This document shows positions 48,880 through 55,985 of a stretch of DNA of 55,985 nt, in pieces. The stretch is taken from the NCBI GenBank assembly GCA_009602725.1, contig WELB01000089.1, forward strand, positions 439,399 to 495,383, read 5' to 3'. Positions within the stretch are counted from its first letter, which is position 1. The number at the start of each line of letters is the position of its first letter. Under the pieces are notes generated by a model that saw nothing but the letters and a program-made list of their open reading frames with translations, was not told the DNA's origin and searched no databases. A program made the translations under genes and the position numbers. Origin of the DNA: Spirogloea muscicola (Eukaryota; Streptophyta; Zygnematophyceae; Spirogloeales; Spirogloeaceae).

Positions 48880-48990
48880 CCTCGCCATGCTCCCGGCCAT
48901 GCTCGGCCTCGGCCATGCTCGGCGGCATGCTCGGCCGCGGCCGTGCTCGCCGGCATGGCGCCTGCCGGGACAGCCCCTGGGGCCTCCGGG
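48880..48990. repeat. Short tandem array of CATGCTCGGC-like units
   Basis: Repeats of CCATGCTCGGCC, GCATGCTCGGCC and CGTGCTCGCC types lie between two retrotransposon relics. No gene is seen on either strand. Confidence 0.5.
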
Positions 48991-49279
48991 CGGGCCTTGG
49001 GGCGGCCCCCCTTGCAGAAGGGCAGAGCGAAAGCGCCAGAGGTGTGGAGCAGAGAGACTTGATCGAAGGGTTGGATCTGGAGTGATTTTTGGAGAGTCAT
49101 GGAGGGTCTCAGCGGCCAAGTACGAAGGCAAGCACATTGCCTGATGAATTGAGCGAGTGGGTGAAGCTCCTAGAGAGGCGCAGCCCTCCTGCTGCAGATT
49201 CTAGGCGCGCCGCTCGTTGCCGGCTCGCTGTGTAGACCTTGGGCGGCGTCCCACTTGAGGCATGTTTGCAGCGAGTGCC

Positions 49280-49525
49280 CACGAAATTAAAAAAAGCGCG
49301 GCCAGATTGACTGGTGGCTGGGAACGGCCAGCCCAAAGGAATGGACAAGGTCTGAGGGAGCCTGAGTGCGACGACTAGGACTAAGACATCAGCCAGGGAA
49401 CGCTCAGTAACCTCTAGTCAGGAGATGCAAGTCGGAGTAGCTAGCTGGCGGAAAGACGTCGCCCTGACGGAACCCGGAGGCCGCCGCCAAAGCTCGGCCT
49501 GCGGAAATTGGAGTGAGTATTGAGT
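49280..49525 (-). mobile_element. Retrotransposon 3' end with coding tail and hairpin
   Basis: The minus strand reads AGFGGGLRVP-type and, in the best frame, GRALAAASGFRQGDVFPPAS and then stops. The untranslated tail has the ACTAGAGGTTACTGAGCG block, CAGACCTTGTCCATTCCTTT and the GGGCTGGCCGTTCCCAGCC hairpin, ending in a poly-T-like run at about 49290 (AAAAAA on the plus strand). The order is the same as at 7.8-8.3 and 53.7-54.0 kb. Confidence 0.6.
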
Positions 49526-50234
49526 GGTGGAGTGCCTGAGTGGCTAAGTACAAAGGCGAGCACACGAGGTGGAGCTGCTGCCTAGCCCTGGCGTCACAGG
49601 GCAAGATAGGGCAAGACTTCCGCTGTGCTTGAGGTTTTCCTCGTGGTAGGTGGTTGTCCCTAAGTTCCCTACGCACTGGATCCATAACAAGAACGCAATC
49701 AGCTTCTACCTGCGTGATAGGATCCGAACACTACACAATCTGCCTGGACCCCAGTTGCAGCCTACCTATGCTGTCCTCGAGCCCCTCCCTCCAGCCCTCC
49801 CAGCCCAAGAGGGCCCTGAGCTGCCCAAATCACCCCCAGAAAGCCATCAGTATGCAATTGGCTGGCCTCGACAGCCGCCAATTACCATCAGCAGCCGCTG
49901 TTGGTGTTTGCAGAAGCCTGAGTTAGCTGCGATGAGCTCTCCCATGGACGATCTGCCAGACGAGGGCCTGGAGGCAGTTTCGCCCATTTCGTCGTCGCCC
50001 ACGACGGCGGCTGGCTCGGCTCCTCCGGCTGGTCTCCTCTCGCGCGCGTGTGCCGCCGCTGGCGCCGTTATGAACATAGTGGTTAAAATCTTGAACGCTC
50101 CTAAATCGAAGAGATTCCTGATAAGTATGTAGTAAAAATATGGGTGGCGCCAGCTTCACCGAGCTCGCGCTGCGCGAGCGCGTGGCTTGCTGGGTGACGA
50201 GGCGCGGCCGCAAAGAAGAAGAAGAGGCAAAGAG

Positions 50235-50400
50235 GCTTGCTCAAAGAAAGTGCTCGCCCATTGAGGATAGGGGCTGGAAAAGCCAGCCCCAAAAAGAATG
50301 AACAGAGTACGAGAAGGGGGCCAGGGGAAGCGCTAAGGAAAACAAGCACATGAAGAAACAAAGCAGCTACGAATCACTCAGTAAGCCCTGCTAAGCAGCC
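50235..50400 (-). mobile_element. Hairpin element tail inside the F-box/LRR gene
   Basis: AAGTGCTCGCCCATTGAGGA, GGCTGGAAAAGCCAGCC, GAATGAACAGAGTACGAGA and then AATCACTCAGTAAGCC with GCAGCCGCAGATCAGAG follow the family order closely. The first part is almost the same as 8335-8395. Confidence 0.65.
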
Positions 50401-50782
50401 GCAGATCAGAGATGCTAGGCTCCTGGAAGTGGGTCCCCTGGCCAGAGGCAAAGAGCGGCCCGGTCGCCAGGGCGCTGGCCACAGCCTTGCCATATCTCAC
50501 GCAGCTGCGCCTGACCGTTCACTACAACTTTCACGACTCTGGCATCCTGGCGGCGGCCACGGCGCTCTCGGACCTGCGGGTGACTCTGCGGTCTGAGTGC
50601 CGACACGACGACTTGAGCCAGCAAAGAGAGTGGCCGCTTGAATGTCTTCGTGACCTCACCGTTCATGCACGGATCCTGCGGGGTCTGGCTCTCCTTGATC
50701 CCCGCCCTCTTCAGTGTACAGCATTGCCAATGTCACTGCCCTGGAGAGCCTCTCTGAGAGAAGGCGAGCGGTGCGCATGATA

Positions 50783-51062
50783 TCGAAAGGGAGCCAATCC
50801 TAGCCTTACAAATGTCCTGTTAACTGGGTTATGAGCTGGCTTAGGGGGACATTAACATCCCCGACTGAGCACATGCATATTTGACAAGCTATTCTGAGGA
50901 GCCAAACCACCACCATGGAAGCCACTAGCCTGGGCTAATGCACGACCAGCACGCTGGTCAATCGCGAGTGCCTGGGAGCGCTGCAGACTCAATGATAGCC
51001 GCATCCTATAGCATGCAACGATGGCTTGCGGGACGCTCTCTATGCTAACTTTCGACATCACT
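50783..51062 (-). mobile_element. Retrotransposon coding tail inside the F-box/LRR gene
   Basis: The minus strand encodes CYRMRLSLSLQRSQALAIDQ followed by RAGRALAQASGF, the same peptide as at 1-108 and 8.0 kb. Plus-strand 50783-50850 repeats 8408-8495 (AGCCTTAC...ATGTCCT...ACTGGGT...GAGCTGGCTTAGGGG) and may be a second repeat family or the element's more distal tail. Confidence 0.6.
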
Positions 51063-51769
51063 GGTAAGCTGCGTCACCCTTTTCTTATCATGCTTCGCAC
51101 AAGACACTTGATCTTCAATTAGTGATTTCAGCGCACTCTTTCCCTGTCGTTCTTGTTGGTTGGTTGACAACCGGCTTGGCCGGTTTGGTTGATCTTGCAA
51201 TCTGCAGATGCCGAAATTCAGGCTGTTGTTGCTGCATGCAAGCGCCTCACGGAGACAGAGCTCAGCAGCTCCAAGCAGCGGCTACCCAAGTCTTTCACAG
51301 ATGCAGGGCTGCTGTGCCTTGCCAAGACCTTGCCGCAGCTACTATCATCGCGCCTGACTGGCTACAAGGGCATCACTGATGCCGGAATCATAGCGCTATT
51401 TTGCAATTGCCCTCCGCTGCAGGAGGTTGGCTTGATTGACTGTTCACAGCTGTCTCCAGTCACCTGTGGGGCACTGATATCGATGCGCTCGCTGACTCGA
51501 CTACTTGTTCATAGGTCCTGGATCTGCTCCAAGCTGCTGCCAGAGTCACCTGCAGCCAATCTCTTAAGCTTGCAGACATTAGCCACAGACCTCCTTCCGG
51601 TCCACGACACTTTCAAGGACTTACCTACCTCTTGCCCGCATTTGCAAGAACTCCACTTTCTTGGCTCCTATGTTGGAGACCTTGACTGGTGGCTGCGCAC
51701 TTGCAAAGAGCTTCCATCGCTTACAGTGCTCGAGGTGGTTCAATGGCAAGTCTCTGCTGACACGGAACG

Positions 51770-52005
51770 TTACACCTTGCCCCCATTGGGAGGGCCAGCC
51801 CAGTAAAGAAGAATGAACAAGGTGTGAAGGGGCCAGAGAAAGCTCAAAAGCACACTAAATCACATAGCCACGAAGCACTCAGTAACCTCTGTTGAGCAGC
51901 CGCAGGTCGGAGAAACCTCCAAAAAGGTGTAAGCTCTTCCCAAGGGGGCAAGGGCTGAGGAAGCCAGCCCGAACAATGGACAAGTATCTGAAGGCCCCAT
52001 AAATC
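51770..52005 (-). mobile_element. Two minus-oriented hairpin element tails
   Basis: CCCATTGGGAGGGCCAGCCC with GAATGAACAAGGTGTGAAGG, CACTCAGTAACCTC and GCCGCAGGTCGGAGAAAC form one unit. GGGGGCAAGGGCTGAGGAAG with CCAGCCCGAACAATGGACAA forms a second. The first may supply the stop codon of the LRR open frame that ends at 51806. Confidence 0.6.
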
Positions 52006-52049
52006 TCACCATACACGTTGGTGAGCGAGCCCGAGAAGAACTTCCAGGT

Positions 52050-52370
52050 GTTGCACATCGGGGTGGGCTCCAGGCTTGGCTAAGCGAAATGACAGAGTAG
52101 TTCCTGTTGATGAACTTGTGCCGCTTGCTGCGACATACCTTGAGGGGGAACCACGTGAGTGGTGGGACTTCCTGAAGCAGTCATCTACGCCCAAGGTGTA
52201 CAAACACCTCCAAACACCCCTGGCGTAGATGACTGCTTCAGGGAGTTGCACAACTCACGTGATTCCCCCTCGAATATACCGCAGCGAGCGGCACTCTTGC
52301 CGTCGCGTCCGTGTTCATTAACACGAACCATTTGGACATCTCGCTGAGCCACGCCTGGAGCCCACCCCGA
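52050..52370. repeat. Large inverted repeat made of two gag fragments
   Basis: The left arm (about 52050-52191) and right arm (about 52222-52370) are inverted copies. The inner 21 bases (52171-52191 and 52222-52242) are exact, and the loop is about 30 bases and itself foldable. Read toward the loop, each arm encodes GLQAWLSEM and a YLEGEPREWWDFLKQSS-like sequence, typical of LTR-retrotransposon gag (the EWW motif). The structure therefore arose by inverted duplication of a gag segment. Confidence 0.75.
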
Positions 52371-52600
52371 TTATCCCGACCGGAGGATTGCCGAGGTGCG
52401 TGGGCCGTCGCACATCCATGCGACGGATTGCCACTGCTCTGGCGCATCAAAAGCACCGCAGCATATGCCGCTCTCAGCACGCAGCCGGACGAGTTGGGCA
52501 CGCTGTTCCTCATGGGTCCCCTTGAGGAAGGCACGAAGAACGGGTCCAGGCCAGCCTTAGCTGCCTCCAGCTGCTCCTTGAGGAGTGCCATGCGTTGCAC
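52238..52600 (-). pseudogene. LTR-retrotransposon gag fragment
   Basis: The 120-codon open frame starts MQRMALLKEQLEAAKAGLDP and contains GLQAWLSEMSKWFVLMNTDA and then RVPLAAVY. This is the pattern of the N-terminal gag region of Ty1/copia or Ty3/gypsy elements. It is downstream (minus strand) of a primer-binding site at 52867-52857, as expected. It loses the EWW part at the palindrome centre. No protease, integrase or reverse transcriptase was found. Confidence 0.55.
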
Positions 52601-52856
52601 CTCCCCAGCCGAACAGGCCCTCTTGGCCCGCGGCTTAAAGCTTAGATAGTCCGGCAGGGTTTGGCGCTGGTCGCGGCTGGCTCAGTGCGCAAAGACGGCG
52701 CAGCACCTGGCACGTCCGCTGGGCAGCCTCTCGGACCAATGTCTGGCAAGACACTTTACAGCTCAACAGAAAAGTCAAGCCAGCACGTCAGGAAGATCCT
52801 CGCATCATCAGCAGCAAGTACAAAAGAATCACACATCTGATGGATGCAAGACCGCC

Positions 52857-52867
52857 TCTGATACCAA
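52857..52867 (-). other. Primer-binding site for initiator tRNA-Met
   Basis: On the minus strand TGGTATCAGAG matches the 3' end complement of initiator tRNA-Met, the usual primer of many LTR retrotransposons. An LTR whose plus-strand boundary starts TGTAAAGAAG (52869) should lie immediately to the right. Its far end was not located. Confidence 0.6.
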
Positions 52868-52868
52868 A

Positions 52869-53270
52869 TGTAAAGAAGTACGCCCTCACTCACGCAGTTG
52901 GGAACGAGTTATCGTTCTTAAGTTCGGCTGTAGGGATTCAGGAGTGAACCCACTACACGGTGAAGCACTAGCGCATAGGCGCAGAGGAAGACAGGTCCTG
53001 TGGCGCCGCCGTCCGGTGGCGACTCCACCTCCTGGGCGCGAGCCAGCAGCTGTTCCCCGGGAAGAAATAGCCAAACCCTAAACCCAAGGGGCGCAGCCAT
53101 GGACTCCTAGTGCTTCCCCAGTGCCACCATGGCCTGCCTGCCCTTTTCGGTGACCCCATGGCAGGGTGGAACCTGACGAGATAACACCAATACGGGCGGG
53201 CTGGCCGTGCTATGGCTGCTGCTTCCGGGTCTCGGCAAAGTGCCGCTTCTCCTGCTCCGAATTACTCTGA
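52869..53270. mobile_element. Probable solo or partial LTR and flanking DNA
   Basis: This lies just outside the primer-binding site. It begins TGTAAAG and contains a TTTAGGG-like pair (CCCTAAACCC near 53080). The boundary on the right and any target-site duplication could not be set by eye. No gene is seen. Confidence 0.35.
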
Positions 53271-53274
53271 TCTG

Positions 53275-53470
53275 CTGTTGCTCACACGTGGATACTGAGC
53301 AGCCATCTGCATCTCCCTCTGCACCGTCTTGCACTTTGTAGTGTAGTCCTTTTTCAGCACCTCTTTCTTTGGCTTTGAACATTGTCCATTCTTTGTGGGT
53401 TGGCTTTGCCAGCCCCTCTTCTCAATGGGCGAGCACCTTCTTTCTGATACGGGCGGAGCTCGCCCGCACC
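53275..53470 (+). mobile_element. Retrotransposon 3' tail, twin of the copy at 35.2 kb
   Basis: CACACGTGGATACTGAGCAG through the TTGGCTTTGCCAGCCCC hairpin to ATGGGCGAGCACC. The match to 35221-35380 is close over about 150 bases, the most similar pair in the window. Confidence 0.65.
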
Positions 53471-53559
53471 TGGACGGGCCACTCGTCCATCAAGCGGCTA
53501 GCGGCCATGCAACGCTAACAGCACCGTGTGGCATTACCAAACGGCGCGATCGTTACAGG

Positions 53560-53990
53560 GCCGAAAAGAGCTGAAAGACATCACAAAGCAAGGATTCTGT
53601 AGGATGATTGGTTAACACCTCTGATTAGTAGCCGCAATTCAGAAGAAGAAGAACAGCGCTTCTCAATTGACTGGTGGCTGCGAGAGGCCAGCCCCAAAAG
53701 AATGGACAAGGGCTGGAGGGGCCGAATGGCGAGATACTAATTGCTAAGCCGGCAGCAAGGGGGCTCTCAGTAACCGCGAGTTAGTAAGTGCGAGTCACAG
53801 TACAGTAACGTGCAGGCGGATAGACATCACCCTGACGTAAACCGGAGGCAGCAGCCAAGGCGCGGCAAGAAGAAGAAGTCAGAAAGACTAGCCGCCGAGA
53901 ATCAGTTGCCTTGAATGTGTTCAACAAACTGCCTCCCAAGCTCAACAGGTTCTCAGATCTCGTGGATGGGCAAGAGCCCGTCACAGTTTG
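53560..53990 (-). mobile_element. Retrotransposon 3' end with coding tail
   Basis: The minus strand encodes CRALAAASGLRQGDVYPPAR. An untranslated tail follows with the GGTTACTGAGAG block, CAGCCCTTGTCCATTC, and the GGGGCTGGCCTCTCGCAGCC hairpin at about 53673-53695. A decayed second tail follows (TTGCGGCTACTAATCAGAGG). The order is the same as at 49.3 kb. Confidence 0.6.
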
Positions 53991-55125
53991 AGTTTGAACA
54001 GTCTGGATTTGGACTGGAAGGAAGATAGAGGTGTGCAGAACAGATTCCTAACAGGATGTTAGGTGGAGGGGTTAGCAGGTAGCAGCGATTCGTAAGGAGG
54101 CCCGTTGGCAAACCTCCTGGAGCACTGCAAATTAATCAGGGCATTGTCTAATTTGCCAACCGCTACTTCTTGAAGCCGAGAGTAACATGCATCAAAATAA
54201 GCAAGGAGACGACCATTGAAAGCTAGGCACAGGCCGCTGCAGTACTAGGCAACGACAACACAAACCTCATCATGTGTAAAGGACAGAGTGGAGGCAAGTC
54301 GCCATGCCACATCGCAGGGCGAGGTCAAGCAACTGAGACCACAATTAATGTTGGATAGTGACTTTGCTGATGGAATCCGTAATGCTAATGGCTGCCCAGG
54401 TTTCTGGCTCAGAACGGCTATGTAAATCTCTGAGCTGACAGTAGCAGAGCATGCATGTTGTCCGCCCATGAGGGCATGCAACATATTCTCATGGCCCACA
54501 GAATGCAGGTGACCTGTGGTAGAAGGTGCATTGACTTGGAAGGGAAATGCTTGGAAATGGTCCATCGAGGATGCCAAGCTCAATCTAGCGTAATCAGGAA
54601 GGATGGAGGACGTGAAGCAGTGAGGCACAATGGAAGTGCCGTCTACGAGCAAATTCGTGCAAGGCCTTGTAGAGTCAAGAAGGCGGTGGCCTGGTTACAA
54701 TGAAAGGCTGGCAGTGGCTCAAAACGGGCTTGCACAAGCTGGAACGGTTATGGGCTTGTGATGACCACATGGCAATGCTTCAGGGGGCTGGCTCAGAGCT
54801 GCCTTCCAAGCGACCTGCTCCACTGCCTAGCCATAGTGCAGTTGGTCGTCTAGTGCAGCGAAACTGGCGGAGGTGCATGCGAGGCATAACGGGATGGCAC
54901 ACTTGTTGCTAAACCACTGGCAAGCCCGCCAGATTGCTGGCACTGATCATGGTGAGCAGGCAAAGAGAGTGCAATTTACGACAAAAAGGACACTTAGAGG
55001 AGGGAGGAGATCGAGAAAGAAGCGAGCGGAGGTGGGGAGAGGGAGAGAGGGATAGGAGGGGAGGAGGAAAGAGGAGGGAGGCAGGGGATGGAGGACAGCG
55101 GAGGGAGGAGGAGAGAGCGTGGCCG
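53991..55125. other. No recognisable gene; purine-rich 3' part
   Basis: A minus-strand open frame of 135 codons (54652-54245) has no recognised domain. From about 54985 to 55120 the plus strand is strongly purine-rich (GGAGGAG and GAGAGGG units) and should be the 3' untranslated side of the M48 peptidase gene. Confidence 0.4.
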
Positions 55126-55769
55126 TCACAGGAAGCCGAAGAATTGCTGCAGCTGGCCGCCTTTGCCGAGCCGCCGGCGCTCCGCGACCTGCTCGTAGAT
55201 CCGCAGCGCCTCGCGCATAGTCGCCGACTGCGCGAGCGCGGCGGCGCGCCGCCGCCCCGACGGGTGCGTCGAGAGGTACGACACGAACTCGGGCGTGCGG
55301 CTTGCGGCGTCCATGCGCAGGTAGAGGCCCGGCGCGACGCGTGGGTCGTAGCCCGCCGCCGCCATCAGCAGCACGCCGATGCGGTCCGCCTCCATCTCCA
55401 TCCTGCGGCGGCCGCTTCACGAGGTGAGACGTGGGCAGAGGACGGTCGCCCACCACGCAAAGCGAGCTTAGGAGGGAGGTGAAGGTGAAGTGGAGGGAGG
55501 TTGACTGCCGGCTCAGTCAAGTGCGGCGCCTGCAAGGAGGGAGAAGGGAAGAGAGAGGGTGAAGGAGAAGAGGGAGAGAAAAAAGAGGGGTGGAGGGAGG
55601 GGGGTGGAGGCTCGGACTTGCGGGAGAAGGGGAGGGTGAGGAGGAGATCGCCGATGTCGGAGGCGAGGAAGGGCATGCCCGTCGCCTGCACCAGCAGCAG
55701 CTTGACGACCGTCACCCACACGCTGGTCGTCAGCCGCTCCGCCACGTGCCGCGCCACCACGTGGCCCAC
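55126..55769 (-). CDS. M48 metallopeptidase (OMA1-like), 3' part only
   Basis: A zinc peptidase of family M48, the group of OMA1 in mitochondria and related plastid or ER enzymes. Minus-strand exons are 55769-55618 and 55402-55126, GT-AG, joining FSRK to MEMEADRIG. The first exon starts VGHVVARHVAER, the second half of the HExxH zinc motif. HE itself must come from the upstream exon beyond 55769. The third zinc ligand is the Glu in EMEADRIGVLLM. The conserved AGYDPRVAPGLYLRM and STHPSGRRR follow, with a short tail ending in FFGFL. Hydrophobic VTVVKLLLVQATGMPF may be a membrane-associated helix. The 5' part is outside the window. Confidence 0.87.
55403..55617. repeat. Polypurine tract inside the M48 intron
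   Basis: The plus strand of the single visible intron is nearly all A and G (GAAGGGAAGAGAGAGGG, GGAGAAGAGGGAGAG), so the transcript is a long polypyrimidine run before the acceptor. Similar purine tracts lie at 54985-55120 and 55880-55985. Confidence 0.8.
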
Positions 55770-55985
55770 CTGAGCGCCGCAGCAGGCAACGGTCACTGTG
55801 AAGGGCCTGTGACCTTGATGGATGCTAGCCTTTGCCATGAGGTGGAATACCATCAAGAAGTGCGGGTGAAGGATGCGGAGGATGGACTGTGAGGTAAGCA
55901 GAGGGGGAACGAGACTTAGAAGAAGAGCAGGTTGGAGAGAAGAGAGGTTTGGAGGAGGGGGGTAAGCAGAGGACAGGAGGGGGGG
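55770..55985. other. M48 intron or upstream sequence at the window edge
   Basis: No exon was recognised before the edge. The end is a purine-rich tract like those on either side of the gene. Confidence 0.4.

Larger units (their letters stand above)
49932..51806 (+). pseudogene. F-box/LRR protein gene, broken by a frameshift and two element insertions
   Basis: From the ATG at 49932 the reading is MSSPMDDLPDEGLEAV. The F-box then continues (AHFVVAHDGG and later ARVCRRWRRYEH) only if the frame shifts by one base at about 49980. Leucine-rich stretches resume at about 50430-50790 (ALPYLTQLRLTVHYN, ALSDLRVTL) and 51189-51806 (ITDAGIIALFCNCPPLQEVG, SLTRLL, HLQELHFLGSYVGDLDWWL). Minus-oriented retrotransposon 3' tails occupy 50235-50400 and about 50800-51060, exactly between these parts. 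The F-box/LRR class suggests an SCF ubiquitin-ligase substrate receptor. The copy is probably dead. Alternatively the elements sit in introns and the frameshift is a sequencing error. Confidence 0.6.

Overview
This window is nuclear DNA of a green alga, most likely a chlorophyte of the Trebouxiophyceae type (inference). The evidence is intron-rich genes with GT-AG and a few GC-AG introns, plastid-type proteins (plastid terminal oxidase, DUF3172 and DUF1475 proteins, an EMB8-like hydrolase with a transit-like leader), long CCG/GCC tracts near gene starts, and degenerate TTTAGGG telomere-like repeats in introns. Most genes were rebuilt exon by exon. Where I give exon boundaries the reading phases close exactly, and several gene models sum to whole codons.

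Layout: 1-108 is the truncated tail of a non-LTR retrotransposon. 862-4059 (+) is an unrecognised 730-residue protein. 5211-6754 (-) is the 3' half of plastid terminal oxidase, cut off by a (GT)157 tract and an N. 7.8-8.7 kb holds retrotransposon relics. 9379-10874 (+) is a DUF1475 protein. 11759-12694 (-) is a DUF3172 protein cut by an N. 13.3-14.3 kb is more relics. 14459-17702 (-) is a complete EMB8/YheT-type alpha/beta hydrolase. 18687-24167 (+) is an unrecognised 872-residue protein. 24943-34427 (-) is NOMO, a subunit of the ER translocon-associated BOS complex. 35.2-36.7 kb is relics. 37793-38977 (+) is 6-phosphogluconolactonase. 40141-43211 (+) is UBA3, the NEDD8-activating E1 catalytic subunit, lacking its 5' end. 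43700-47583 (-) is the RadA/Sms recombination ATPase, lacking its 5' end. 48428-48568 (-) is the first exon of a universal stress protein. 48.7-53.9 kb is an accessory zone: a broken F-box/LRR gene, many retrotransposon 3' ends, and an LTR-retrotransposon remnant folded into a large inverted repeat. 55126-55769 (-) is the 3' part of an OMA1-like M48 metallopeptidase.

The genes are housekeeping functions (plastid redox, pentose phosphate pathway, neddylation, recombination, ER membrane-protein biogenesis, organelle proteolysis) and do not form one pathway. The most novel structure is a dispersed family of hairpin-bearing elements (GGCTGGC...GCCAGCC stem). I interpret these as 5'-truncated 3' ends of one non-LTR retrotransposon lineage. 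They occur in both orientations, often as inverted pairs, in intergenic DNA, in an intron and inside a broken gene. Five single Ns each sit in or beside simple repeats. Four lie by genes that lack 5' exons or are cut short (PTOX, DUF3172, UBA3, USP), one lies upstream of 6PGL, and the USP gap may also explain the missing RadA 5' end. They look like collapsed assembly gaps.
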